Counted from the first letter of the stretch, positions 1 through 5,563 are shown. The stretch: 5,563 nt of DNA from JBBIVP01 sp037439705 [NCBI: bacterium] (GCA_037439705.1 JBBIVP010000146.1:1-5563); one strand, 5' to 3'. Notes: generated from the sequence alone by a model not told the origin. Translations and numbers: made by a program.

Positions 1-842
1 GAAACGCCGAGTTTCTTGAGATTTATTCCCATACTTTCTTCATTTCTTTTTATATCTGCTATTTCTTCAGGTCTCGGATAATATATATCTATTTCACCGC
101 TTTTGAACCTTAAAAACTGAGTGTTCGTATCCGGAACTATGAGGAGGAGGCGATTTGAAATATATGGAAGTCTTTCTCCATTTTCATCCTTCAGGTAATA
201 CTCCGGGTTTTTTTTGTATCTTATGAACTGGCTTGGAATATATTCCACCATCGTGTAAGGTCCTGAGCCAATTATTGTTGGAGGAGGTGTGTTTATGTTC
301 CAGAATGTTTCAAATCTTTTTTCTTCAAGGGATTTTCTCAGGATGTGAGATGGAAGTATGGGAATCATTCCGACACTGGCAAGAAATGGAGCAAATTTCT
401 TTGGAAGGATAAACTCAACTGTTCTATCGTCACTCACCTCCACCCCAACCCTTTTTCCGTCAACTAAAAGGATATCTTTTAAACTTGTTGAAATGTCCGG
501 AGAGTAAACCAAGTCAATTGTGAACTTCACATCGTTTGCTGTTAGAGGTTTTCCATCGCTCCAGATAAGTCCTTTTCTCAGCTTGAACCTCCACCTCAAA
601 CCGTTTTCCAAAAATTCGTATGATTCTGCAAGTCCTGGTTCAAAATCAAGGGTGTAATAGTTCCTCCTCAAAAGGCTTTCAAAGAGTGGTCCAACTGCTT
701 CTGTGGAACTCGTTTCATCTGCTACAACTATGTTAAATGTCTTCGGGTCAGAGATCGTTGATGTTTTCAAAAAGTCCTTGAGTTCAATTCCTTTTGCTTT
801 GCAGGAAAGGATAAGAAAAATAAGCGGAAATAGTTTTTTCAT
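1..842 (-). CDS. Family 5 extracellular solute-binding lipoprotein (DppA/OppA type), N-terminal part
   Basis: This is the peptide/oligopeptide-type substrate-binding protein of an ABC importer. It would capture solute outside the inner membrane and deliver it to a permease. The start codon is at 842-840, and 280 codons are read before the window edge cuts off the C-terminus; full family members are about 500-600 aa, so roughly half is present. Residues 1-14 form a short lipoprotein signal ending in I-L-S-C (Cys14 as lipid anchor). Residues 31-110 carry the family's opening pattern: SDPKTFN, then GLAESYEF, then LRKGLIWSDGKPLTANDV. Further family-like stretches are ILPSHIL (162-168), GSGPYTMVEY (192-201) and FKSGEIDIY (246-254). 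A strong GGAGG lies 7 nt before the ATG, and the start overlaps the upstream stop as ATGA. The family is clear; the substrate (peptides, nickel, sugars or other) cannot be told. No permease or ATPase gene is in view, though they could lie beyond position 1. Confidence 0.93.
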   Translation of the reverse strand, partial: MKKLFPLIFLILSCKAKGIELKDFLKTSTISDPKTFNIVVADETSSTEAVGPLFESLLRRNYYTLDFEPGLAESYEFLENGLRWRFKLRKGLIWSDGKPLTANDVKFTIDLVYSPDISTSLKDILLVDGKRVGVEVSDDRTVEFILPKKFAPFLASVGMIPILPSHILRKSLEEKRFETFWNINTPPPTIIGSGPYTMVEYIPSQFIRYKKNPEYYLKDENGERLPYISNRLLLIVPDTNTQFLRFKSGEIDIYYPRPEEIADIKRNEESMGINLKKLGV

Positions 843-1396
843 TCTATTTCCTCCACTTTGAAATCGGAAGGGATATCAATCGTGAACATCTTTTCCACAT
901 CCTCATTAAATTTTGCATCCATTATTTTTACCTTCATCCTCCATTTATCCCTTTCCAGTTCAACGATGGATGGAAATTTTATACCATCAAAAATGCGGTA
1001 TGATTTAATTCTTAATTCTTCTGGATTTTCCATTTTGTTTAGAGCGAGTTGTATTAGTTCTTTTATTTTTATCCTTTCTCCTTCTATTTCTATCTCTTCA
1101 CACCCGCTTGAATGAACCGCCTTTTTTTCTCCTACAAATAGAAATATGCATGAATTGTCAGAGTATAAATAAACGAATTCAGTTCTTCCAAGTGGTGAAA
1201 ATAAATCCATTCTTATTCTACTTCCATCCGTTATTATTGACACTCTTCCATTGAAAAATCCATCTTCTGAAGAAAATTTTATTTCTCCGAAGAGATTTGC
1301 AGTTCGGATTTCTTTTACTTGAAGGTGAGCACAGGAAATGAATAGAAGGACGCTATTTATTATGAGTGCTCTCAAGGGCTTTAAACTTTTCTTCAA
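839..1396 (-). CDS. LolB/DUF4292-like outer-membrane lipoprotein
   Basis: A predicted lipoprotein with a LolA/LolB-like half-barrel fold. LolB-type proteins accept lipoproteins at the outer membrane; a role in lipoprotein sorting here is inferred from family resemblance only. The N-terminus has basic residues, a hydrophobic run (about 11-20) and F-I-S-C with Cys22 as likely lipid anchor. The LolB-like core follows: a GEIKF strand (37-41), GRVSIITDGSRIRMDLFSPLG (roughly 50-70, with the characteristic 'xxPLG' turn), then alternating strands and a helix KELIQLAL (112-119). The longest frame begins with TTG at 1396-1394 and overlaps the TPR gene by 44 nt. A second TTG at 1375-1373 (residue 8) would give a more typical short signal peptide beginning M-R-A-L-I-I and a 23-nt overlap. 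Neither start has a good Shine-Dalgarno, so translation is probably coupled to the upstream gene. The stop overlaps the next gene as ATGA. Sequence similarity in this superfamily is low, so the assignment is moderate. Confidence 0.75.
   Translation of the reverse strand: MKKSLKPLRALIINSVLLFISCAHLQVKEIRTANLFGEIKFSSEDGFFNGRVSIITDGSRIRMDLFSPLGRTEFVYLYSDNSCIFLFVGEKKAVHSSGCEEIEIEGERIKIKELIQLALNKMENPEELRIKSYRIFDGIKFPSIVELERDKWRMKVKIMDAKFNEDVEKMFTIDIPSDFKVEEIE
850..854 (-). promoter_or_regulatory. Shine-Dalgarno site of the solute-binding protein gene
   Basis: Read on the minus strand, this is GGAGG, 7 nt before the ATG at 842-840. It lies inside the last codons of the LolB-like gene. It fixes the start of the solute-binding protein and shows that this organism uses canonical Shine-Dalgarno initiation for at least some internal operon genes. 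Confidence 0.85.
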
Positions 1397-3062
1397 TTCT
1401 CTTTCTCTGCTTTTCCCTCAGCCTTTTTGTGAGAGCTGTTGAATAGGCTTCTCTTGCCTTTTTCAAATTTTTCATTTTTAAATATATATCTCCGAGGTGT
1501 TCCCATATCTCACCATCATCTGGTGACTTCTCAAGTGCCATGTTGATGTAATGAAGTGCCTTTTTGAGTTCTCCCTTTTTGTAATATAGAAATCCAACGC
1601 TATCAATTATGTATCCCTCCGAAGGACTTTTTTCGTAAGCCTTCAGGAGCATTTTCTCAGCTTCTTTTATATTCATATCGTACTCAAGGTAGGTGTATCC
1701 AAGAAAATTCAGCACTTCTGCGTTATCGGGATGGACTTCAAGAAGTTTTTTTACAACCTCTATTGCCCCATTTACATCTCCAGTTTCTTCAAGGACAGCC
1801 CCATAAAGGAGCCCCATTTCTACATCGTCCGGATAATAATTGAATCCTTCACCCAGAACCTGTTTTGCCTCTCCAAGTCTGTAATCATCCCTGTAACCGG
1901 AACCGAGGACGAGGTACACATCCTTCATTGCTTTTCCTCTTTTTCTTAACTCTTCAAGAATCTGATAGCCTTTCTGTTTTCCTTCCTCTGTGCCCTCTTC
2001 AAAATATATTCCTGCCATCTGAAATCTTGCTAACTCATAAAGCGGGTCTGTGGGTTCAAAACTTAAAAATTCATTTAACGCCTTCTCATTTTCTCCAAGT
2101 TGGTTCAGACAGTATGCGTGATAGAGAAGTGCTTTTCTGTTATCGGGGTTTACCCCGAGCACAAATTCAAATTCTTTTAAAGCAGATTCCCATTCGCCCA
2201 TTTCAAAATAAATAAGTCCCAGTTTCCATTTTACATCTACTCCAGGAAAGAATTTTTCAATGTCCTGTAGTTGCTTTGCTGCTTCTTCATATTTTCCCTT
2301 TGAGATGTACAGATCAGCAAGGCGATTTTTAATTTCCTTTATATCAATTCTGCCGAGAAAGGGGATTGTTTCAAGAAGCTGTGAATAGAGTTCTATTGCT
2401 TTATCTATGTCAGTCATGGAATATAGCTGTGCGAGTTCCAGAAGAGCAGCCTTGAAATCGGGATTTATTTCAGAAGCCCTCTCGTAGTATTTTTTTGCCT
2501 CTTCAATTTTTCCCTCCTGAACCGCAACCTTTGCGAGGTAGTAATAGGCAAGATAGGAAGATGGATTAATTATGATGAGTTCATTAAAATAGTGCTTCGC
2601 TTTTGAAAGTTCCCCCTTGAAGAGGTATATGCTCCCAGTGTAAAGGAGGGCTCTTTCATTTTTCTTATCAATTGAAAGAACTCTATCAAGGTAGTTAAGA
2701 GCTTCATCGTTTTTACTCATCGCACTTGCAATTTCAGCAGCGGAGAGGAGTATCTCAGTGTTTTGAGGTTCAATTGCTGTAGCCCTTTTTATGAGGGAAT
2801 ATGTTTTTTCTATGTCCCTTTTTCTTTCAAAATATATTCCAGCCAGTTCAAGAATAGCCCTGGTATTAAATGGTTCAAATTGTAAGAACCCTTCAAAAAA
2901 CTTTATTGCGGAATCAACATCATCTTCCATAAGAGCCCATCTTCCCGCAAGATAATAATAGTATCTATTTCTTGGTTCTTGAACTTTCTCTTCCTTTTTC
3001 ACAGACTTTATGAGGTAGCATGAATTAAAAAGGAGAAGAAGGCATATCACAAATTTCTTCAT
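1353..3062 (-). CDS. Tetratricopeptide-repeat lipoprotein
   Basis: A 569-aa protein made almost entirely of TPR helical hairpins, which act as protein-protein interaction scaffolds. The N-terminus (M-K-K, hydrophobic residues 4-12, then F-N-S-C with Cys15) looks like a lipoprotein signal, although Asn at -2 is not ideal. After a short charged linker (about 17-32), repeats run from about 36 to 545. Clear units include GSIYLFKGELSKAKHYF (about 143-159), AKVAVQEGKIEEAKKYYERA (177-196), GLIYFEMGEWESALKEFEF (282-300) and GDIYLKMKNLKKAREAY (524-540). Proline at repeat ends (EPQN, NPSS, NPDF, SPDD) is typical. A basic, helical tail (546-569) follows. The gene begins 20 nt after the aminotransferase stop; a weak AAGGGG lies about 14 nt before the ATG. 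The neighbouring LolB-like gene suggests a periplasmic or outer-membrane assembly role, but TPR sequence alone does not give the partner. Confidence 0.92.
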   Translation of the reverse strand: MKKFVICLLLLFNSCYLIKSVKKEEKVQEPRNRYYYYLAGRWALMEDDVDSAIKFFEGFLQFEPFNTRAILELAGIYFERKRDIEKTYSLIKRATAIEPQNTEILLSAAEIASAMSKNDEALNYLDRVLSIDKKNERALLYTGSIYLFKGELSKAKHYFNELIIINPSSYLAYYYLAKVAVQEGKIEEAKKYYERASEINPDFKAALLELAQLYSMTDIDKAIELYSQLLETIPFLGRIDIKEIKNRLADLYISKGKYEEAAKQLQDIEKFFPGVDVKWKLGLIYFEMGEWESALKEFEFVLGVNPDNRKALLYHAYCLNQLGENEKALNEFLSFEPTDPLYELARFQMAGIYFEEGTEEGKQKGYQILEELRKRGKAMKDVYLVLGSGYRDDYRLGEAKQVLGEGFNYYPDDVEMGLLYGAVLEETGDVNGAIEVVKKLLEVHPDNAEVLNFLGYTYLEYDMNIKEAEKMLLKAYEKSPSEGYIIDSVGFLYYKKGELKKALHYINMALEKSPDDGEIWEHLGDIYLKMKNLKKAREAYSTALTKRLREKQRKRIEEKFKALESTHNK

Positions 3063-3082
3063 AAAAATTAGTCTACCCCTTT

Positions 3083-4222
3083 TTATTTAAATAAACAAGT
3101 TTTTGTACAGAAATTTTTAAGTTTCCTTATGCCTTCTTTTATTTTCTCAATTGAAATTGTGTATGAGAGCCTTACGAAGCCTTCCCCCCTTGAACCGAAA
3201 TCTATTCCGGGAGCCACCGCTACTTTCTCACTTTTTAAACATTCAAGAGCGAATTCAAGGGATTTCTTTTTTAAATTTTTTATGTTTAACATGAAGTAGA
3301 ATGCTCCTTTCGGAATGAATTTCACGGAGAATCCATTTTTTTTCAATTCTGAAACAAGAAAATCCCTCCTTCTCCTGAAGTTTTCCCTCATCCTTTCAAC
3401 CTCCTTCCATCCGTATTTTATAGCGTACATCCCTGCCATCTGAACGAAGGCATTTGCTGAAATGAAGAAGTTCTGCTGAAGTTTTTGTATATCCCTGTAA
3501 AATTTTTTTGGAAATATAGCATATCCGAGCCTCCACCCTGTCATGGAGAAAGCCTTTGAAAATCCATTTATTATAAAACTCCTGTTCGTGAATTGTTTCA
3601 TAGAAAGTTCTTCCCCTTCGTATGTCAATCCGTGATAGATTTCATCAGAGATTACATAAAGCCCTGAGGAAGCGATTTCTTCCATTACCTCTTTTTCAAT
3701 AACCGCTCCTGTTGGATTAGCGGGAGAATTCAAAATTATCGCCTTTGCCCTCTTTGACAATTTTTTGAACATTTTGAGGTCTATCTGATAATTTTCTTCT
3801 TCCGAAAGCGGAATGAATACAGGTTTTCCTCCAAAAAATCTGATAAAATTTGGATAGCAGGGATAATGGGGGTCTGTCAGAAGTATTCTGTTTCCTCTTT
3901 CAATAAGAAGTGCAAAGATGAGAAACATAGCAGGAGATGAACCCTGAGTTATAACCACCTCATCGGGTTCAATTGATACTCCATATCGCTTTTTGTAAAA
4001 ATTGCAGATTTCCTCTCTCAGTTCAAATGAACCCATACTGTGCGTATATTTTACAAAACCATTTTTAAGGGATTTTATCGCATAATTTTTTATTGATGAC
4101 GGGGTGTCAAAATCGGGTTCGCCCACCTCCATGTGGATAATTTTTTCACCCTTCCTCTCCATTTCCTTTGCCAGTTCAAGGATATCCATTACCATAAAGG
4201 AGGTTATGTTTTTTAGATTCAT
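3083..4222 (-). CDS. PLP-dependent aminotransferase, class I/II (AspC/AspB-like)
   Basis: A 379-aa cytoplasmic fold-type I aminotransferase, full length for the family. It would transfer an amino group between an amino acid and a 2-oxoacid using pyridoxal phosphate. Visible signatures: the N-terminal substrate segment MEVGEPDFDTP (31-41), KYTHSMGSFELRE (58-70), ITQGSSPA (91-98) in the phosphate-binding region, NSPANPTG with Asn169, SDEIYHGLTY with Asp193 and Tyr196, GFSKAFSMTGWRLGY with the Schiff-base lysine Lys223 and phosphate-binding Arg231, and GFVRLSY with Arg351 for the substrate carboxylate. Substrate is open: Asp, Ala, aromatic and LL-diaminopimelate enzymes share these motifs. The ATG at 4222-4220 is favoured because family members start at this distance from the GEPDFDTP motif; Met10 and Met12 are less likely. 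No Shine-Dalgarno precedes it. It is the first gene of the minus-strand cluster, with no evident metabolic link to the lipoprotein genes behind it. Confidence 0.93.
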   Translation of the reverse strand: MNLKNITSFMVMDILELAKEMERKGEKIIHMEVGEPDFDTPSSIKNYAIKSLKNGFVKYTHSMGSFELREEICNFYKKRYGVSIEPDEVVITQGSSPAMFLIFALLIERGNRILLTDPHYPCYPNFIRFFGGKPVFIPLSEEENYQIDLKMFKKLSKRAKAIILNSPANPTGAVIEKEVMEEIASSGLYVISDEIYHGLTYEGEELSMKQFTNRSFIINGFSKAFSMTGWRLGYAIFPKKFYRDIQKLQQNFFISANAFVQMAGMYAIKYGWKEVERMRENFRRRRDFLVSELKKNGFSVKFIPKGAFYFMLNIKNLKKKSLEFALECLKSEKVAVAPGIDFGSRGEGFVRLSYTISIEKIKEGIRKLKNFCTKTCLFK

Positions 4223-4228
4223 GTGAGT

Positions 4229-4256
4229 ATTTTATCATTCCTCATCACACTTTCAA
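4229..4256 (-). promoter_or_regulatory. Predicted promoter of the minus-strand cluster
   Basis: Read on the minus strand, TTGAAA (4256-4251) is followed by 16 nt and TAAAAT (4234-4229), each one mismatch from the sigma-70 consensus. Transcription would start about 7 nt after the -10 box, at or very near the A of the ATG at 4222. No Shine-Dalgarno lies in the usual window before that ATG, so the transcript may be leaderless. This is inferred from sequence only. Confidence 0.6.
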
Positions 4257-4261
4257 TTTAA

Positions 4262-4291
4262 CTGGCATAAATTTTAACTTGATGATATTAT
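4262..4291 (+). promoter_or_regulatory. Predicted promoter of the plus-strand gene pair
   Basis: A -10-like TATTAT (4286-4291; an overlapping alternative is TATAAA at 4289-4294) lies 6 nt before the ATG at 4298. A weaker -35 candidate, CTGGCA (4262-4267), lies 18 nt upstream of it. No Shine-Dalgarno is present before the ATG. The position of the -10 box suggests a start at or beside the start codon. The -35 assignment is weak in this AT-rich stretch. Confidence 0.45.
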
Positions 4292-4297
4292 AAAACC

Positions 4298-4873
4298 ATG
4301 TTCGATCTTGACCAGGAAATAAAAAAACTCAAAGCAGAAATGGAGAGACTCAAGTTTGAGTACAATCAGTTTTTTGCCGGGAACAGAAAGGCACCACCCT
4401 TGAAAGAAAGGGCGGAATTTGAAAAAAAACTGAAGGAACTTTCAAAGAGAAAATTCTTTACACACGGACCAAAATACATGATTGAAACCCTTCTTGCTTC
4501 ATACCATACATATTGTTCCCTTTGGGAAAAGATAATGAGGGAAATAGAAGAGGGTAGATATGTAAGGGGGAAGGGATGGGTTGGGAAAGGGGAAATTTTA
4601 GAAGAACCTCCGCCTGTTTCTTTGAAGGAACCCGCCAAAAAAAAAGAAGTTAAAAGGGATGAAGAAAATTTTTCAAAGGTTTATGAAGAGTACTGTGAGT
4701 TGAAGAGGACTATTGAAGGGGTAGAAAATCAGGTTGACAGAGCAAAATTTTTAAAACAGCTTGAAGAGACTGAGAAAAAACTGAAAATGGAAAAAGGATA
4801 TAAGAAAGTGGAATTCAGGGTTGTTGTTGAAGATGGAAAACCGAAAATAAAAGCGGTTCCTGTTAAAGAATGA
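4298..4873 (+). CDS. MXAN_5187 C-terminal-domain-like protein, function unknown
   Basis: A 191-aa soluble, highly charged protein with no signal peptide or membrane segment. Residues 1-22 form a coiled-coil-like heptad stretch (LDQEIKKLKAEMERLKFEY). Then comes YNQFFAGNRKAPPLKER (22-38), which resembles the 'YxQyFxGxxRxxPxxxR' opening of the MXAN_5187 C-terminal domain family, followed by a helix ending ASYHTYCSLWEKIMREIEEGRY (about 67-88). A Lys/Pro-rich linker (about 90-122) separates a second helical part, YEEYCELKR (129-137), and the family-like ending VEFRVVVEDGKPKIKAVPVK (171-190). I recognise the family from memory of its pattern; its biochemical role is not known to me. It is the first gene downstream of a predicted leaderless promoter, and its stop overlaps the next start as ATGA, so the two proteins are probably made together. 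Confidence 0.75.
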   Translation: MFDLDQEIKKLKAEMERLKFEYNQFFAGNRKAPPLKERAEFEKKLKELSKRKFFTHGPKYMIETLLASYHTYCSLWEKIMREIEEGRYVRGKGWVGKGEILEEPPPVSLKEPAKKKEVKRDEENFSKVYEEYCELKRTIEGVENQVDRAKFLKQLEETEKKLKMEKGYKKVEFRVVVEDGKPKIKAVPVKE

Positions 4874-5259
4874 AGATTGACCACATAGGAATAGCAGTTT
4901 TGAACCTCAATGATGTTGAGGATTTCGTTAAAAAGGTGTTTGGAAAGGGATTTGATTTGATAGAAGAAATATCTTCACAGAAGGTAAGGGTTGGATTTTT
5001 GAATCTTGAAAACTCAAGGTTAGAGTTCATAGAAGCGGTTTCCGAGGATTCTCCAGTTAAAAAATTTCTTGATAAGAAAGGCGAAGGAATTCATCATATA
5101 TGTGTGGAGGTAAAAAACATAGAGGAGACGCTGAGAGTCCTTAAGGAAAGAGGAGTTAAACTTGTGGATGAAAAACCGAGAGAGGGTAGCGAAGGTTCCC
5201 GTGTAGCATTCCTTTATCCCTTTCATGGAGTTCTTATAGAATTAAAAGAGAAGAAATAA
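4870..5259 (+). CDS. mce: Methylmalonyl-CoA epimerase-like VOC (glyoxalase-fold) protein
   Basis: A 129-aa protein of the vicinal oxygen chelate superfamily, close in length and pattern to methylmalonyl-CoA epimerase, which interconverts (2R)- and (2S)-methylmalonyl-CoA in propionyl-CoA/succinyl-CoA metabolism. Two beta-alpha-beta-beta-beta modules are visible. Likely metal ligands are His5 (in DHIGIAV), Gln37 (SQKVRVGFL), one of His75/His76 (GEGIHHICVEV) and Glu124 (VLIELKE). The stretch SEDSPVKKFLDKKGEGIHHI (58-77) is very typical of the family. One oddity is that the loop before the last strand reads LYPFHGVL rather than the usual HPK-S-x-x-GVL form, so a related VOC activity remains possible. 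The start is fixed by the ATGA overlap with the upstream gene; there is no clear Shine-Dalgarno. Mutase and carboxylase genes, which would support the pathway, are not in the window. Confidence 0.82.
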   Translation: MKIDHIGIAVLNLNDVEDFVKKVFGKGFDLIEEISSQKVRVGFLNLENSRLEFIEAVSEDSPVKKFLDKKGEGIHHICVEVKNIEETLRVLKERGVKLVDEKPREGSEGSRVAFLYPFHGVLIELKEKK

Positions 5260-5267
5260 CTTTTCAA

Positions 5268-5351
5268 GCCGGGGTGGCGGAACGGTAGACGCGGAGGCCT
5301 CAAAAGTCTCTGGGGTTCATCTCCGTGGGGGTTCAAATCCCCCCTCCGGCA
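5268..5351 (+). tRNA. tRNA-Leu (anticodon CAA)
   Basis: A class II tRNA of 84 nt that reads the UUG leucine codon. The acceptor stem is GCCGGGG (5268-5274) with CTCCGGC (5344-5350), including one G-U pair, and the discriminator is A5351. The D stem is GCG/CGC (5277-5279/5290-5292), with the loop containing GG and the Leu-type GGTAGACGC. The anticodon stem GAGGC/GTCTC (5294-5298/5306-5310) encloses the loop CTCAAAA with anticodon CAA at 5301-5303. The long variable arm (5311-5326) can form a GGGG/CTCC stem. The T stem GGGGG/CCCCC (5327-5331/5339-5343) holds loop TTCAAAT. CCA is not encoded: A5351 is followed by AAATG. The gene begins 8 nt after the VOC stop codon, so it may be released from the same transcript. 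Confidence 0.97.
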
Positions 5352-5563
5352 AAATGAATTCTTTATTGACAAGTTTTTTAAAAAAGAGGTTTTATTCGTT
5401 TACGATGAGAAACAAGGGCTCTTTTCAGAAAGACTTACCTTTTAAGAGAAAAATAATGTAGTATGTAAATTATTAGGGTTATCTTTGTTTTTAGCCACTT
5501 AAAAATACTTAAGTGGCTATAGATGGAGTAGAGGCAAAGGACTTACACAGATTAGTAAACCAT
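5352..5563. other. AT-rich intergenic tail with no convincing gene
   Basis: These 212 nt downstream of the tRNA hold no reading frame I would call a gene. They contain TTGACA (5366-5371), which matches the -35 consensus, immediately followed by the self-complementary T6A6 block (5374-5385). The best -10 candidate, TTTTAT at 5390-5395 with 18-nt spacing, is poor. A perfect hairpin lies at 5492-5519. No T-tract terminator is apparent for the tRNA transcript. Confidence 0.6.
5492..5519. repeat. Perfect 11-bp inverted repeat (hairpin) with 6-nt loop
   Basis: TAGCCACTTAA (5492-5502), loop AAATAC (5503-5508) and TTAAGTGGCTA (5509-5519) form a perfect stem. No run of T follows on either strand, so it does not look like a standard intrinsic terminator. 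It could be an operator, an RNA processing or stability hairpin, or the subterminal palindrome of a mobile element. The pairing is certain; the function is unknown. Confidence 0.8.

Noticed and set aside
858-1115. Plus-strand open frame of 85 codons
   Set aside because: It lies antisense inside the LolB-like gene and is Ser/Ile/Phe-rich, as expected for the reverse of a Lys/Glu-rich gene. It has no family motif.
1731-2215. Two overlapping plus-strand open frames (1731-1949 and 1865-2215)
   Set aside because: Both are antisense to the well-supported TPR gene, overlap each other in different frames and show no recognisable protein pattern.
4195-4226. Plus-strand TAAAGGAGG followed by ATG and a tiny frame
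   Set aside because: The ATG at 4206 is only 2 nt from the SD-like bases and the frame ends after six codons at TGA. It is antisense to the aminotransferase start and probably coincidental.
4366-4638. Minus-strand open frame of 90 codons
   Set aside because: It is antisense to the MXAN_5187-like gene, whose family pattern is much stronger. Its composition is that of a shadow frame.
5020-5226. Minus-strand open frame of 68 codons
   Set aside because: It is antisense to the VOC gene, which has clear metal-ligand and family motifs.
5354-5461. Short plus-strand frame of 35 codons just after the tRNA
   Set aside because: It has no Shine-Dalgarno (the upstream bases are the tRNA acceptor stem) and no recognisable motif, and it is short enough to occur by chance.
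5492-5528. Hairpin as an intrinsic terminator
   Set aside because: The stem is good, but the bases after it are TAGATGGAG on the plus strand and AAAACAAAG on the minus strand, so there is no U-tract in either direction.

Overview
The window looks like a piece of a bacterial chromosome with low GC content and tight gene packing. Coding strands are purine-rich, proteins are rich in Lys, Glu and Ile, and Arg is mostly encoded by AGA/AGG. This suggests a thermophilic or deep-branching, probably uncultured lineage. A LolB-like protein and several predicted lipoproteins suggest a diderm envelope. I cannot name the phylum; a candidate phylum such as WOR-3/Hydrothermae is only a guess.

Left part (1-4222, minus strand): a four-gene directional cluster, read from right to left. 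It holds a fold-type I PLP aminotransferase (3083-4222), a TPR lipoprotein (1353-3062), a LolB/DUF4292-like lipoprotein (839-1396), and the N-terminal half of a family 5 (DppA/OppA-type) substrate-binding lipoprotein (842 down to the window edge). Spacing is 20 nt, then a 44-nt overlap, then an ATGA overlap, so one transcript is likely. The last three genes each encode a predicted lipoprotein, which suggests roles in envelope biogenesis and peptide or solute uptake.

Middle (4223-4297): a 75-bp divergent intergenic region. Both flanking genes have a plausible -10 box about 6 nt before the start codon and no Shine-Dalgarno sequence, as expected for leaderless transcripts.

Right part (4298-5351, plus strand): a charged, partly coiled-coil protein that resembles the MXAN_5187 C-terminal domain family overlaps by ATGA a methylmalonyl-CoA epimerase-like VOC protein. 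Eight nucleotides later comes a tRNA-Leu(CAA) gene without an encoded CCA.

The last 212 bp (5352-5563) hold no convincing gene. They contain a consensus -35-like hexamer next to T6A6, a perfect 11-bp hairpin without a T-tract, and an end sequence faintly like a transposon terminus. I see no CRISPR array, complete mobile element or clear novel system. The most unusual points are the leaderless-looking divergent promoters, the lipoprotein cluster, the MXAN_5187-like/VOC pair and the orphan hairpin.
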